Assembly (NCBI RefSeq): GCF_009909205.1 | Contig: NZ_JAAAPN010000006.1 | Span: 1 to 64,000 of the forward strand | Length of the DNA stretch: 64,000 nucleotides | Direction of reading: 5' to 3' | From: Aquabacterium fontiphilum | GTDB taxonomy: Bacteria > Pseudomonadota > Gammaproteobacteria > Burkholderiales > Burkholderiaceae_C | Notes under the pieces: generated by a model | The model's input: only the letters and a program-made list of their open reading frames with translations | Database searches by the model: none | What the model was told of the DNA's origin: nothing | Shown here: piece by piece, positions 34,306-45,445 of the stretch | Layout of the letters: each line of letters opens with the position of its first letter | Numbering within the stretch: the first letter of the stretch is position 1 | Translations under genes and position numbers: made by a program

Positions 34306-35201
34306 CGCGCACCTCCCACAGGTTCGGCAGGCTTGTTCTTCATGAACAGGCCCAGCACCGAATCGGTCGCCACGGTGAGCATGGTGGCCACCATGAACAG
34401 CAGGATGCCGGCAAAGTCATGTACGAAGCCCTGTCCGGCCTCATCGCCAAAGTAGTAGGTCACCAGCACGAGTGTCACCACCCGGGTGACGTTGGCCACA
34501 AACGCAATGGGCACGATGAGCGCGGCCAGCGCGATGTTGCGCATCTGGTTGGTGTGCTTGACGACACTGAGGTAGAACACGCCAATGGCTTCCAGCGCAA
34601 ACACCGAGTTGATGCCCGCGCACGCGTCGGCCACCAGCAGTTTGTAGGGGCCGATCGTCAACGTGACGCCGCTTCGCCCGACCGGGTAGCCGAAGGCGTA
34701 TAACAGGTGTTCGGCCACATATGAGACAGCCGCCTTGAGTGGGCCGGTGATGGCGTCCACCACCGAACCTGGCAGCGGCACGACGAACAACAGGAAGAAG
34801 ATGGCAAACCACATCGTCTTCAACCCGCGCCAGCCCCACAGCAGCAGCACGATGCCGGCCGCCACCGGGATCTGCGAAGCCGCATCCAGGAACAGCACAT
34901 CCTGAGAACGACCCACGGCGTAGGTGAGCAGCCCCACCAGCAGGACAGCCGTGCCTGCGGCATTGGCCGGCTGCCGTCCAGGCTCTCCTAACAGCGGATA
35001 ACGCTGCCACGCCAGCCACAAGGCCAGCGCGAGCATGATGGGGCCGTGCCCCTGGCCGACCTGGTTCCACACGAAGCGGTCGAGGGCCGCATAAGTGGGG
35101 GCGTACAGCACAATCAAGGCCACGCCGATGAGCGCGGGCATGAGCCAGGGCGCACCGGTGGCGGCAGGCAAGGGAGTCAGTGCGTGTTGTGGGCCGGTCA
35201 T
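34302..35201 (-). CDS. xrtB: exosortase B
   Basis: The protein has 299 residues from the ATG at 35201; the frame extends upstream but without family similarity. It is an eight-helix membrane protein with the three catalytic residues of the EpsH/exosortase family in order: Cys194 in VADACAGINSVFAL, Arg240 in FVANVTRVV and His261 in GFVHDFAGI. SQIPVAAGIVLLLWGWRGLKTMWFAIFFLLFVVPLPG is the usual segment before the active site. It is predicted to recognise and cleave the PEP-CTERM signals of the seven secreted proteins in this window. It leads a nine-gene operon through the polymerase at 25074. Confidence 0.95.
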   Translation of the reverse strand: MTGPQHALTPLPAATGAPWLMPALIGVALIVLYAPTYAALDRFVWNQVGQGHGPIMLALALWLAWQRYPLLGEPGRQPANAAGTAVLLVGLLTYAVGRSQDVLFLDAASQIPVAAGIVLLLWGWRGLKTMWFAIFFLLFVVPLPGSVVDAITGPLKAAVSYVAEHLLYAFGYPVGRSGVTLTIGPYKLLVADACAGINSVFALEAIGVFYLSVVKHTNQMRNIALAALIVPIAFVANVTRVVTLVLVTYYFGDEAGQGFVHDFAGILLFMVATMLTVATDSVLGLFMKNKPAEPVGGAR

Positions 35202-35393
35202 GGGTTCATCAATCAGAGCGTCGACGCTCGGGAGGGCAAACGGCGTGCCCACGCGGCGGAGACGCCCATTGCGGTTGCCTGCATGAGCACCGCCCACCCT
35301 GCCCGGGGCGCAGCCATCGGCACGCCGTGCTGCCCTTGGCGCCGGAATTGCCGAAAAAACTTCCCTCTTCATGTCTTGCCCGACAATTGAGGC

Positions 35394-36410
35394 ATGCGCA
35401 CTTATCTCGTCACCGGCGCCGCCGGCTTCATCGGCATGCACGTCTCGCTGGCCCTGCTGGCGCGGGGCGACACCGTGGTGGGGCTGGATAACCTCAACGA
35501 CTACTACGACCCACAGCTCAAGCGCGACCGGCTGGCTGCCATTGCGGCCACGCAGGGAGCGAGTCGCTTTCGGTTCGTGCAAGCCGATGTCGCTGACATG
35601 GCGGCGCTGGATGCGCTGTTCGCCACGGAATGTTTCGACGGTGTGGTGCACCTGGCCGCACAGGCCGGTGTGCGTTACTCGTTGACACATCCGCATGCCT
35701 ACGCCCAGTCGAATCTCGTGGGCTTTGTGAACATGCTGGAGGCTTGCCGCCACCAGCGCACGGCGCACCTCGTCTACGCCAGCAGCTCCAGCGTATACGG
35801 CGGCAACTCCCGCATGCCGTTTTCAGAGGACCATGCGGTGGACCACCCGGTGAGTCTGTACGCGGCGACCAAGAAGGCCAACGAGCTGATGGCGCACACC
35901 TACAGTCACCTCTACGGCCTGCCCACCACCGGGTTGCGCTTCTTCACGGTGTACGGCCCTTGGGGGCGGCCCGACATGGCCCCCATGCTGTTTGCACGCG
36001 CCATCCTGGCGGGCGAGCCCATCAAGGTGTTCAACCATGGGCAGATGCAGCGCGATTTCACCTACATCGACGACATCGTGGCGGGCGTGGTGGCCACGCT
36101 GGATCGACCGCCCCTGCCAGACGAGACATTTGACCGGCTGGCGCCCCGGTCGTCGACCTCATGGGCGCCTTACCGCGTCTTCAACATCGGCCACAGCGAG
36201 CCGGTGCAACTGATGGATTTCATCCGGACGCTCGAATCAGCGCTGGGCGTGCCGGCCAGGCTGGATCTGCAGCCCATGGCGCCAGGCGACGTGCCCGCGA
36301 CGTATGCGGACGTCCGCGCGCTGCAGCAATGGACAGGCGTGACACCGCATACAGACCTGCGCGCGGGGATTGAGCGCTTTGTCGCGTGGTATCGGACGTA
36401 CCACGCCTGA
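35394..36410 (+). CDS. UDP-glucuronate 4-epimerase-like NAD-dependent epimerase
   Basis: This 338-residue SDR protein begins RTYLVTGAAGFIGMHVSLALLARGDTVVGLDNLNDYYDPQLK, the signature of UDP-glucuronate 4-epimerases (CapI/LspL type). VHLAAQAGVRYSLTHPHAYAQSN, YASSSSVYGGN and LYAATKKANELMAHTYSHLYGLPTTGLRFFTVYGPWGRPDMA give the catalytic Ser/Tyr/Lys set. It converts UDP-glucuronate to UDP-galacturonate. The two UDP-glucose dehydrogenases in the window supply its substrate, suggesting that the exopolysaccharide contains galacturonic acid. It is divergent from xrtB and convergent with the second ugd. Confidence 0.92.
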   Translation: MRTYLVTGAAGFIGMHVSLALLARGDTVVGLDNLNDYYDPQLKRDRLAAIAATQGASRFRFVQADVADMAALDALFATECFDGVVHLAAQAGVRYSLTHPHAYAQSNLVGFVNMLEACRHQRTAHLVYASSSSVYGGNSRMPFSEDHAVDHPVSLYAATKKANELMAHTYSHLYGLPTTGLRFFTVYGPWGRPDMAPMLFARAILAGEPIKVFNHGQMQRDFTYIDDIVAGVVATLDRPPLPDETFDRLAPRSSTSWAPYRVFNIGHSEPVQLMDFIRTLESALGVPARLDLQPMAPGDVPATYADVRALQQWTGVTPHTDLRAGIERFVAWYRTYHA

Positions 36411-36416
36411 GGCCCT

Positions 36417-37607
36417 TCAGTCCTGCCCGAACAGATCCCGCGTGTAGACCTTGTCAGCCACATCGGCCAGCTCCGGGCCCATGCGGTTGGCCACAATCAC
36501 GTCGGCACGCGCCTTGAAGGCGTTCAAATCGCGTACGACCTCTGAGTTGTAGAACCGGTCTTCCGTCAGCACCGGTTCGTACAGGATCACCTCGACGCCC
36601 TTGGCCTTGATGCGCTTCATGACGCCCTGGATGGAGCTGGCGCGGAAGTTGTCGCTGCCGGCCTTCATGATCAGGCGGTAGACGCCCACCACCTTCGGTC
36701 TACGCGCCAGGATGCTGTCGGCCACGAAGTCCTTGCGCGTGGTGTTGGAGGTGACGATGGCACTGATGAGGTTCTGGGGCACCTCGTGGTAGTTGGCCAA
36801 CAGCTGTTTGGTGTCCTTGGGCAGGCAGTAGCCGCCATAGCCAAAGCTGGGGTTGTTGTAGTGGTTGCCGATGCGCGGATCAAGGCTCACGCCTTCGATG
36901 ATCTGGCGCGTGTCCATGCCGTGGGTCTGGGCGTAGGTATCGAGCTCGTTGAAGTAGGCCACCCGCATGGCGAGGTAGGTGTTCGCAAACAGTTTGATGG
37001 CCTCGGCTTCGTCGGCCCCAGTGAGCAACACAGGCACATCGGGCTTGAGTGCGGCCTGTTTCAGCAGGGCGGCGAAGCGCTCGGCCCGCGCAGATTGCTC
37101 GCCCACCACGATGCGACTGGGGTGCAGGTTGTCGTGCAGCGCACGGCCTTCGCGCAGGAACTCGGGCGAGAAGATGAGGTTCTGGGTGCCCAGGCGCTGC
37201 CGGGCATCCTTGACAAAGCCCACCGGAATGGTGGACTTGATCACCATGACGGCATCGGGCGCGTGCTGCATGGTGAGCTGGATGACGGCTTCGACGCTGC
37301 GGGTGTTGAAGCGGTTGGTGTCGACGTCGTAGTCGGTCGGGGTGGCGATGATGACGAACTCGGCGCCCTGAACGGCCTGGGCGCCGTCGGTGGTGGCCAC
37401 CAGGTTCAGCGCTTGCGTACGGAGCGCCTCGGTGATGTCGGGGTCTTCAATGGGCGAGATCTTGCTGTTCACCTGCTCCACCCGCTCGGGCATCAGGTCA
37501 ACGGCGACCACCCGATGGTGTCGCGCGAGCAGCACGGCCATGGACATGCCCACGTAGCCGAGGCCGAAGACGGCAATGTGGGTGGCGGGTCGTTCGTTAC
37601 CAGTCAT
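36417..37607 (-). CDS. UDP-glucose 6-dehydrogenase (short form)
   Basis: The protein has 396 residues from the ATG at 37607, chosen because the Rossmann motif ([19 protein letters not shown]) starts shortly after it. [40 protein letters not shown], the catalytic Cys in [15 protein letters not shown], and [17 protein letters not shown] follow the short Escherichia coli Ugd type. The N-terminal domain ([17 protein letters not shown]) also matches that subgroup. It makes UDP-glucuronate for the adjacent epimerase, with which it converges at 6 bases. It differs clearly from the long form at 16173, so the pair is not a recent duplication. Confidence 0.93.
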   Translation of the reverse strand: MTGNERPATHIAVFGLGYVGMSMAVLLARHHRVVAVDLMPERVEQVNSKISPIEDPDITEALRTQALNLVATTDGAQAVQGAEFVIIATPTDYDVDTNRFNTRSVEAVIQLTMQHAPDAVMVIKSTIPVGFVKDARQRLGTQNLIFSPEFLREGRALHDNLHPSRIVVGEQSARAERFAALLKQAALKPDVPVLLTGADEAEAIKLFANTYLAMRVAYFNELDTYAQTHGMDTRQIIEGVSLDPRIGNHYNNPSFGYGGYCLPKDTKQLLANYHEVPQNLISAIVTSNTTRKDFVADSILARRPKVVGVYRLIMKAGSDNFRASSIQGVMKRIKAKGVEVILYEPVLTEDRFYNSEVVRDLNAFKARADVIVANRMGPELADVADKVYTRDLFGQD

Positions 37608-37702
37608 ACTGATTCGCATCTCGAGGTTCAACCATTCTGGTCGAGAGCATAGCCGGCCTGAAGGCCGCGCTCGATGGCGCCGACGCCACGGTCGAGTCGG
37701 CC

Positions 37703-39100
37703 TCAGGCAGGCAGGCTGATCACGAAGCGGCTGCCGCCACCATCGCGGGCCGCGCAGAGGGCCCGGCCGCCATGGCGTTCGGCAATCTGACGCACCAGGC
37801 TCAGCCCCAGACCCACGCCACCGGCATGCTCGGCATGACCGGGCATGCGATAGAAGGGCTCGAAGATGCGCTCACGCTGGTCATGTGGCACGCCTGGGCC
37901 CCGGTCGTTGACCGCGATCTCGATGAAGCGCCCGGTATGACGCAGCTCGAGGAGCACATCCGGCCCGCCGTAGCGACGGGCGTTTTCGAGCAGGTTGCGC
38001 ACGGCTCGGCGCAACAAGCGCTCATCGCCTTCGCAGGCCTGCAAGGCAGGATGGGGCTGGATGTCAACCTCGGCTCCGACGCGCAAGGCTTCTTCGGTGA
38101 CCAGCCCCATGAGGTCCACCGGCGCCCGCTGCAGGTTGGCGCGCGCATCAAGCCGGCTGGCCAGCAGCACTTCCTCGACCAAGGTATCGAGTTCCCGGAT
38201 GTCCTGGTTCACCTCGGCCTTCATCTGGGCCAACCGATCAGGGGGCAACTCGTCCATCAACGACACAGCCATCTTCAGCCGTGCCAGGGGAGAACGCAGC
38301 TCGTGGCTGGCATTGGCCAGCAGGCTGCGGTTGGCCGTGACCAGATCCTGCACGCGCTGGGCCGCTTCGTTGAAGCTGTTGGCCAGCGCGGCCACCTCGT
38401 CTTTGCCCTCGACCGCCACACGGTGTGCCAGCTGGCCGGAGCCAAAGACCTCCACACCACGGCGCAGAGCCTTGAGCCGCCGGGTCAATCGGTTCACGAC
38501 GGGCCAGGCGCCCACGGCCACGGCCACAAACAGCACGAACAGCGACAAAAGAAAGGCCGGCAGCCCCTGCGCCAGCCAGGGCGGGATCATCCAGGCCAGA
38601 GGACCCAGCCAGGGCTCAGGCCGCGGCGCCGCGGGCGGCGCATGCATCAGGTCGGGGGGGACGGGCGGTCCCATGACCGGCGTGCCAGGGGGTCGGGGGC
38701 GAGGGCTCCAGGGGCGCACGATCCACAGGGTGCGACCGTCCGACAGCCGCACCGTCTGCATGCGCTGCTGCAACTCGGGGCGGCGCTGCAGCCGGTCAAT
38801 CAGGGCTGGTGAGGTGGCGATGCGCTGGCCGAGCGGGTCATCCAGCGCCATGGGCAGGCGCAGTCGCTCCGCCCAGTCCAGCAACACCACAGCCTGCAGC
38901 TCGACAGGCGCCGAGGCCGGAGGCAGGCTGTTCTCGATGAGCTCGGCCATGGCGGCCGCGCGCTCGTTCCACACGGCCTGCGACTGCGCCTGGGTGCGCT
39001 CGTGCTCGATGTTGTGCTGGGCCAGCCAGCCTGAGACGAGCGCAAACACCAGCAGCACCGCCACCACGGTGAGGTAGATGCGCAGCGCAAGCGTTTTCAT
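37703..39100 (-). CDS. sensor histidine kinase (CpxA/EnvZ-like layout)
   Basis: The protein has 465 residues. One membrane helix ([22 protein letters not shown]) and a second ([21 protein letters not shown]) enclose a periplasmic domain that is Pro-rich before the second helix ([20 protein letters not shown]). Then come a HAMP segment, the H-box [17 protein letters not shown], the N-box [14 protein letters not shown], the G1 box [21 protein letters not shown] and the G2 box [18 protein letters not shown]. Its start overlaps the response regulator stop by 4 bases. The divergent small metal-rich Spy/CpxP-like protein suggests envelope or metal stress as the signal; this is inference from context. 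Confidence 0.93.
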   Translation of the reverse strand: MKTLALRIYLTVVAVLLVFALVSGWLAQHNIEHERTQAQSQAVWNERAAAMAELIENSLPPASAPVELQAVVLLDWAERLRLPMALDDPLGQRIATSPALIDRLQRRPELQQRMQTVRLSDGRTLWIVRPWSPRPRPPGTPVMGPPVPPDLMHAPPAAPRPEPWLGPLAWMIPPWLAQGLPAFLLSLFVLFVAVAVGAWPVVNRLTRRLKALRRGVEVFGSGQLAHRVAVEGKDEVAALANSFNEAAQRVQDLVTANRSLLANASHELRSPLARLKMAVSLMDELPPDRLAQMKAEVNQDIRELDTLVEEVLLASRLDARANLQRAPVDLMGLVTEEALRVGAEVDIQPHPALQACEGDERLLRRAVRNLLENARRYGGPDVLLELRHTGRFIEIAVNDRGPGVPHDQRERIFEPFYRMPGHAEHAGGVGLGLSLVRQIAERHGGRALCAARDGGGSRFVISLPA

Positions 39101-39813
39101 GCTGCGTCGGCGTCGGTGTCCTGCTTCTTGGCGAACACGTAACCCACTCCGCGCACGGTCAGGATGCGGCGAGGCTCTTTGGGATCGTCTTCAATGGCGG
39201 CACGGATGCGCGAGATGTGCACGTCGATCGATCGATCGAAGGCCTCCAGCGGATGGCCCTTGAGCGCGTCCATGATCTGGTCGCGCGACAACACCCGGCC
39301 CGGATGGCGCGCGAGCACGGTCAGCAGATCAAACTGGTAGGACGTCAGGTCGCAGGCCTTGCCATCGAGCCGAACCTGCCGCAAGCCGGAATCGATCTCG
39401 AGCCGGCCAAAGCGCCACACGTCAGCGTCGACGGCCTGGCTGCCCGTGCGACGCAGCAGCGCCCGGATGCGGGCCAGCAGCTCGCGCGGCTCGAAGGGTT
39501 TGGGCAGATAGTCGTCTGCGCCGATCTCCAGGCCCACGATGCGGTCGGTCGGCTCGCCGCGCGCGCTCAGCATCAGCAACGGCATGCTGCGGTTGCGCGG
39601 CGAGGCGCGCAACTCGCGACACAGATCCAGGCCATCGCCATCGGGCAGCATGAGGTCGAGCACCAGCACATCAAACGTCTGACGCGCCAGCATCTCGCGG
39701 CCGGTGCGCAGGTTAGGTGCACTGGAGACCTGATACCCATGTGCCTTCAGGTAATCGCCCACCATGGCGCTGAGGCGCACGTCGTCGTCGATCAGCAGGA
39801 TGTGCTCGGTCAT
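39097..39813 (-). CDS. OmpR-family response regulator
   Basis: The protein has 238 residues from the ATG at 39813. The receiver domain shows ILLIDDDVRLSAMVGDYL (acidic pair), the phosphoacceptor Asp in VLVLDLMLPDGDGLDL, and the Lys in DDYLPKPFEPRELLARI. The winged-helix effector domain has LTSYQFDLLTVLARHPGRVLSRDQIMDAL, then FDRSIDVHISRIRAAIEDDPKEPRRILTVRGVGYVF. It is the typical OmpR/CpxR-type transcription factor. It is followed by its histidine kinase with a 4-base overlap and lies 30 bases after the Spy/CpxP-like gene on the same strand, so all three may be co-transcribed. Confidence 0.95.
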   Translation of the reverse strand: MTEHILLIDDDVRLSAMVGDYLKAHGYQVSSAPNLRTGREMLARQTFDVLVLDLMLPDGDGLDLCRELRASPRNRSMPLLMLSARGEPTDRIVGLEIGADDYLPKPFEPRELLARIRALLRRTGSQAVDADVWRFGRLEIDSGLRQVRLDGKACDLTSYQFDLLTVLARHPGRVLSRDQIMDALKGHPLEAFDRSIDVHISRIRAAIEDDPKEPRRILTVRGVGYVFAKKQDTDADAA

Positions 39814-39843
39814 GTCTGCCATTGTCGCGCGCTCCGAGGGCGA

Positions 39844-40506
39844 TCAGCGCGGGCCGCCGGGGTGACGGGGCATCTTGTTGTGCCGCTCCCGCAGTTGCTG
39901 GGCCATTTGGGCGCGCTGCTCAGGCGTGAGGATGCGGCCCACCTCCAGCATCATCGCCATGTTGGCGGCGCTCATCTGCTGGTGATGGGCGTTCATGCGC
40001 ATGCGCAGGCGGTCAGCGGCCTTCTCGTCCAACGTGGGCTGCGCCCAGAGGTTCAGCGCCTCCTGGTGGAGTGCGCGGCCCTGCTCGTGCAGGCCGCGGT
40101 GCTGGCTGCGATGGCGCTCCATGACGGTACGGATCGCGCTGCGCTGCTCGGGCGTGGCCTGGACTTTGTCGAGCATGCGCTCGACGTACTGGCCAGGCAT
40201 GCCCATCATGCCGCCATGGCCCTTGCCACCCTGGCCGTCCTTGGCCATGCCGTGGTGGCGCATCTGGCCGGTCTGCTCGCGCGGCGGGCGTTGCTCGCCT
40301 TGCGCGACCGGGGCAGCGACCGGCGGCGCCACGTTGGCGGCGGGCGCAGCCTGACCGGCGTGTCCACCGTGGTCGGCGGCCCAGGCCTGGGTCGTGACGA
40401 GCAACATGGCGGCGACCGTGGCCGACATGGCGCCTGCCACCCAGCGCACGCGGGTGCGGTGTGCGTCGGCCAGAGACAAGGTACGGGGGCGAATCAAGCG
40501 AGACAT
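39844..40506 (-). CDS. Spy/CpxP-like periplasmic protein, His/Met-rich
   Basis: The protein has 220 residues with a cleavable signal (GAMSATVAAMLLVTTQAWA) preceded by an unusually long n-region. The mature protein has two LTxxQ-type repeats (VQATPEQRSAI and ILTPEQRAQM), the hallmark of Spy/CpxP chaperone-like proteins. Its first half is rich in metal-type residues (ADHGGHAG, MRHHGMAKDGQ, GHGGMMGMP), suggesting binding of copper, nickel or zinc. It lies directly upstream of the response regulator and kinase on the same strand, like cpxP with cpxRA. A feedback role on the kinase is a reasonable inference. Confidence 0.87.
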   Translation of the reverse strand: MSRLIRPRTLSLADAHRTRVRWVAGAMSATVAAMLLVTTQAWAADHGGHAGQAAPAANVAPPVAAPVAQGEQRPPREQTGQMRHHGMAKDGQGGKGHGGMMGMPGQYVERMLDKVQATPEQRSAIRTVMERHRSQHRGLHEQGRALHQEALNLWAQPTLDEKAADRLRMRMNAHHQQMSAANMAMMLEVGRILTPEQRAQMAQQLRERHNKMPRHPGGPR

Positions 40507-40900
40507 GCGCGGCTCCTGTTTCTTGGGTCTGCAGAGGCAGCCCTTCTGACTTCATGGTGCGCGGGCGGGGTAAAGCGGGCGTGGCTTGGGGGTAAAGATC
40601 TGTGAACAAAATACTTCCCCACGGCGATCGGCTTGCTGATATAGTGGGTGGCGCTGCCGCAAATTGCTTACCTGAGCGGCACCACCGTCTCGCCTGTTGC
40701 CGCTCTCGCGGCCTGACTCCAGGTCAGACAGGGCCCATGTTGGCCCCCACGTCTACCGGCAAGCCCCATCTGGCCCCTTCAACCGCCTCATCCCGGGCCA
40801 GCGCGTTTCCCCATCTTCCGCAGTAGTCCGGCTGCATGGGGGCTGCCTTTTTGCTCTGAACTCTGCGCCGCCGCGCTGCGGTTGGTGCCCCATCTCATCC
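40507..40900 (+). promoter_or_regulatory. long leader with extended -10 promoter before the small ORF/infA/RRM operon
   Basis: This 394-base stretch has no supported gene. At 40637-40645 there is TGATATAGT, a good extended -10 (TG-N-TATAGT), with no clear -35. Transcription from it would give a leader of about 250 bases to the first small ORF and about 500 bases to infA. The leader contains a CTGAC/GTCAG hairpin near 40715. Long structured leaders are typical of cold-shock genes. The divergent Spy/CpxP promoter is presumably in 40507-40600. Confidence 0.45.
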
Positions 40901-41152
40901 GTGATTCCTGTTTCCTCCGTCTCCGAGACGCTTGCCGTAGGCAAGTTTCTGCTCTCATCCCTGATCAAGTGCGACAGCAACGGTCGCTACGCCGCTTCGG
41001 TATCGGTCCGCAGCGGACGCGGATCAGCCTCTCACGACCGCATCTACCGCTTCACGCCCTCGTTTGCCACGCGCGAAGCGGCCAGTCGCTACGCGCTGGC
41101 AGAAGGCCAGCGTCTCCTGTTTCATCCCCATACGCACAAGGAGCCTGCCTGA
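40901..41152 (+). CDS. small conserved-looking protein upstream of infA
   Basis: A GTG at 40901 opens an 83-residue frame whose last 60 residues look like a folded protein: [21 protein letters not shown], then [30 protein letters not shown]. The composition is not that of a random high-GC frame. The stop overlaps the infA start (TGATG), supporting translational coupling. The exact start is uncertain, since the frame is open to 40697 and no clear Shine-Dalgarno was found. I recognise no named family. The linkage to IF-1 and an RNA-binding protein suggests a stress or cold-linked function. Confidence 0.55.
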   Translation: MIPVSSVSETLAVGKFLLSSLIKCDSNGRYAASVSVRSGRGSASHDRIYRFTPSFATREAASRYALAEGQRLLFHPHTHKEPA

Positions 41153-41415
41153 TGGCCAAGGAAGACCTCATTGAAATGCGCGGGCAGGTCGACGAAGTCC
41201 TGCCCGACTCACGCTACCGCGTGACCCTGGAAAACGGTCATACCCTGACCGCCTACTCGGGCGGCAAGATGCGCAAGCACCACATCCGCATCCTCGCGGG
41301 CGACAAGGTGTCGCTCGAGATGTCCCCCTACGACCTGTCCAAGGGCCGGATCACCTTCCGGCACCTGGAACCTCGGACCGGCGGCGGCCCGGCCCCCATG
41401 CGCCGCAAGCGCTGA
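41152..41415 (+). CDS. infA: translation initiation factor IF-1 (extended paralogue)
   Basis: The protein has 87 residues beginning [24 protein letters not shown] and continuing [46 protein letters not shown], the IF-1 OB-fold. Standard IF-1 has 72 residues; this one carries a C-terminal tail ([17 protein letters not shown]) that is Gly/Pro/Arg rich. AAGGAG lies 9 bases upstream, a strong Shine-Dalgarno. IF-1 sits in the 30S A site during initiation. Its position here, next to an RRM protein and not with ribosomal genes, suggests a second, condition-specific IF-1. Confidence 0.92.
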   Translation: MAKEDLIEMRGQVDEVLPDSRYRVTLENGHTLTAYSGGKMRKHHIRILAGDKVSLEMSPYDLSKGRITFRHLEPRTGGGPAPMRRKR

Positions 41416-41461
41416 ACCGCCTACACCCACCTCTCTTTGAATCTCTCGAAAGATCTGCATC

Positions 41462-41806
41462 ATGGAAAACAAGCTCTACATCGGCAACCTCGCCTACTCC
41501 GTTCGTGACCAAGACCTGGCCGAACACCTCGCGCCTTTCGGCAACGTCGTGTCCGCCAAGGTCATGATGGACCGCGACACCGATCGCTCCAAGGGCTTCG
41601 GCTTCGTCGAAATGTCGTCGGCCAGCGAAGCGCAAGCCGCCATCAGCGGCCTGCATGGCCGCACCATCGACGGTCGCGCCCTGGTCGTGAACGTGGCACG
41701 CCCCCGTGAAGACCGCCCCCGTGGCGGCTTCGGTGGCGGCAATGGCGGCGGCTACGGTGGCGGCGGCTCGCGCGGCGGCTACGGCGGTGGCCGCGGCGGT
41801 TACTGA
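41462..41806 (+). CDS. glycine-rich RRM RNA-binding protein
   Basis: The protein has 114 residues. Residues 1-80 form an RNA recognition motif with RNP2 KLYIGNLAY near the start and RNP1 KGFGFVEM near residue 45. The C-terminal tail is Gly/Arg/Tyr-rich with repeated GGGYGG and RGGYGG units, as in cyanobacterial and betaproteobacterial cold-induced Rbp proteins. It binds RNA and is likely involved in cold or stress adaptation of mRNA. It lies 46 bases after infA and ends before a terminator, so it is the last gene of this small operon. Confidence 0.93.
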   Translation: MENKLYIGNLAYSVRDQDLAEHLAPFGNVVSAKVMMDRDTDRSKGFGFVEMSSASEAQAAISGLHGRTIDGRALVVNVARPREDRPRGGFGGGNGGGYGGGGSRGGYGGGRGGY

Positions 41807-41850
41807 TCGCCCTTGAAGCAGGCGCTCGGCGCCTTGCTTCCCGCACATCA

Positions 41851-41880
41851 AAGCCTCGGGCACAAGCCCGGGGCTTTTTT
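41851..41880 (+). terminator. intrinsic terminator after the RRM gene
   Basis: AAGCCTCGGGC and GCCCGGGGCTT pair (one T-G wobble) around ACAA, followed by TTTT. It ends the small ORF/infA/RRM operon. Confidence 0.92.
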
Positions 41881-41930
41881 CATGGTGCATCGGCTTTGCG
41901 CTTCGCGAGATGGGCTATGGCCGTCATTGA

Positions 41931-44213
<2,283 letters not shown>

Positions 44214-44237
44214 CGCCCGCCAGGGCGCGACGCCTGC

Positions 44238-44269
44238 AAGCCCCGGGTCCATCGCCCGGGGCTTTTTTT
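44238..44269 (+). terminator. intrinsic terminator after katG
   Basis: AAGCCCCGGG and CCCGGGGCTT form a 10-base-pair perfect stem around a 7-base loop, followed by TTTTT. Confidence 0.93.
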
Positions 44270-44344
44270 CATGGCTTCAGCAGTACGCGTGGGCCCGCAC
44301 GCCGTTTGCCACAGACGGGGGGAGTCAGGACAACGAGGCAAGAC

Positions 44345-45427
44345 ATGCGAACGTTTCAATGCGAGCGATGCGGCCAGACCGTTTTCTTTGAGAACACGCG
44401 CTGCGAGGCGTGTGGCGCACACCTGGGCTTCGACCCCATCGGCTTGACGATGCGCGCCTACGAGGTGGACGACGCCGGTGCATGGACGCACCTCGGATCA
44501 CCAGCAGAAAAGTGGCGCCCGTGTCACAACTACATCACGCACCAGGCCTGCAACTGGATGGTGGCCGAGACAGACGAAGAACCCATGTGCGTGTCGTGCC
44601 GCCACACGGACGTGATTCCCGATCTGACCCGGCTCGACAGCCTGATGCTGTGGGCGCGCATGGAGGCGGCCAAGCGCCGGCTGTTCTACACGCTGCTGGC
44701 CTTGAAGCTACCCATCCCTTCGCGCGCGGAGGCGCCCGAGAACGGCCTGGTGTTTCACTTCAAAGAGCAACTCAGCCCGGAAGAACCGGTGATGACCGGG
44801 CATGCCTCCGGCCTGATCACCGTGAACCTGGCCGAGGCGGACGATGTGATCCGTGAGGCGACGCGGCGCGACATGGGCGAGCCCTACCGCACACTGCTCG
44901 GCCACTTCCGACACGAAATCGGGCACTTCTACTGGGACCAACTGGTGGCCGGCACGGCTTGGGAAGCGCGCGTGACCGCCGCCTTCGGCGACGCCCAGCA
45001 GGACTACGCCGAGGCGCTCAAGCGCCATTACGAGCAAGGCCCGCCGGCAGACTGGGCGGCACGCTTCATCAGCAGCTACGCTGCGTCTCATCCCTGGGAA
45101 GACTGGGCGGAAACATGGGCGCACTACCTGCACATCTCGGACGCGCTGGACACCGCCGCGCACTGGCACGTCGGCTTTCTGGCGCCGAAGGGGGAGCACA
45201 GCCCCGCCCCAGAGGTGCTGCCCGGTCAGGAGCCGACCCACTCTTTTCGCCGGCGTCTGGCAGTGGAATGGCTGCCGCTGGCCCGGTTTCTCAACAGCAT
45301 GGGACGCAGTCTGGGTCAGGGGGATCTGTATCCTTTCACCATGCCCGACCCGGTGCTCGACAAACTGTGCCTGGTGCACGAAATCGTGACGCAGCGCGCA
45401 TCAGACGATGCACCGCCCGCCGCCTGA
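44345..45427 (+). CDS. zinc-ribbon putative metallopeptidase (Peptidase_Mx-like)
   Basis: The protein has 360 residues from the ATG at 44345. An N-terminal zinc ribbon is visible as two Cys pairs (FQCERCGQTVFFENTRCEACG). A second cysteine set follows (CHNYITHQACNW and CVSCRHTDVI). The central catalytic motif is LLGHFRHEIGHFYWDQL, an HExxH-like zincin site (HEIGH). This combination matches the putative zinc-binding metallo-peptidase family of unknown substrate, which is cytoplasmic and has no signal peptide. The gene is 18 bases upstream of the creA-like gene, so they may form an operon. Confidence 0.85.
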   Translation: MRTFQCERCGQTVFFENTRCEACGAHLGFDPIGLTMRAYEVDDAGAWTHLGSPAEKWRPCHNYITHQACNWMVAETDEEPMCVSCRHTDVIPDLTRLDSLMLWARMEAAKRRLFYTLLALKLPIPSRAEAPENGLVFHFKEQLSPEEPVMTGHASGLITVNLAEADDVIREATRRDMGEPYRTLLGHFRHEIGHFYWDQLVAGTAWEARVTAAFGDAQQDYAEALKRHYEQGPPADWAARFISSYAASHPWEDWAETWAHYLHISDALDTAAHWHVGFLAPKGEHSPAPEVLPGQEPTHSFRRRLAVEWLPLARFLNSMGRSLGQGDLYPFTMPDPVLDKLCLVHEIVTQRASDDAPPAA

Positions 45428-45445
45428 ACCCACCACACGAACGCC

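Noticed and set aside
35202-35768. Longer N-terminus for exosortase B
   Set aside because: The upstream residues lack hydrophobic segments or family similarity and the frame overlaps the start of the divergent epimerase gene.
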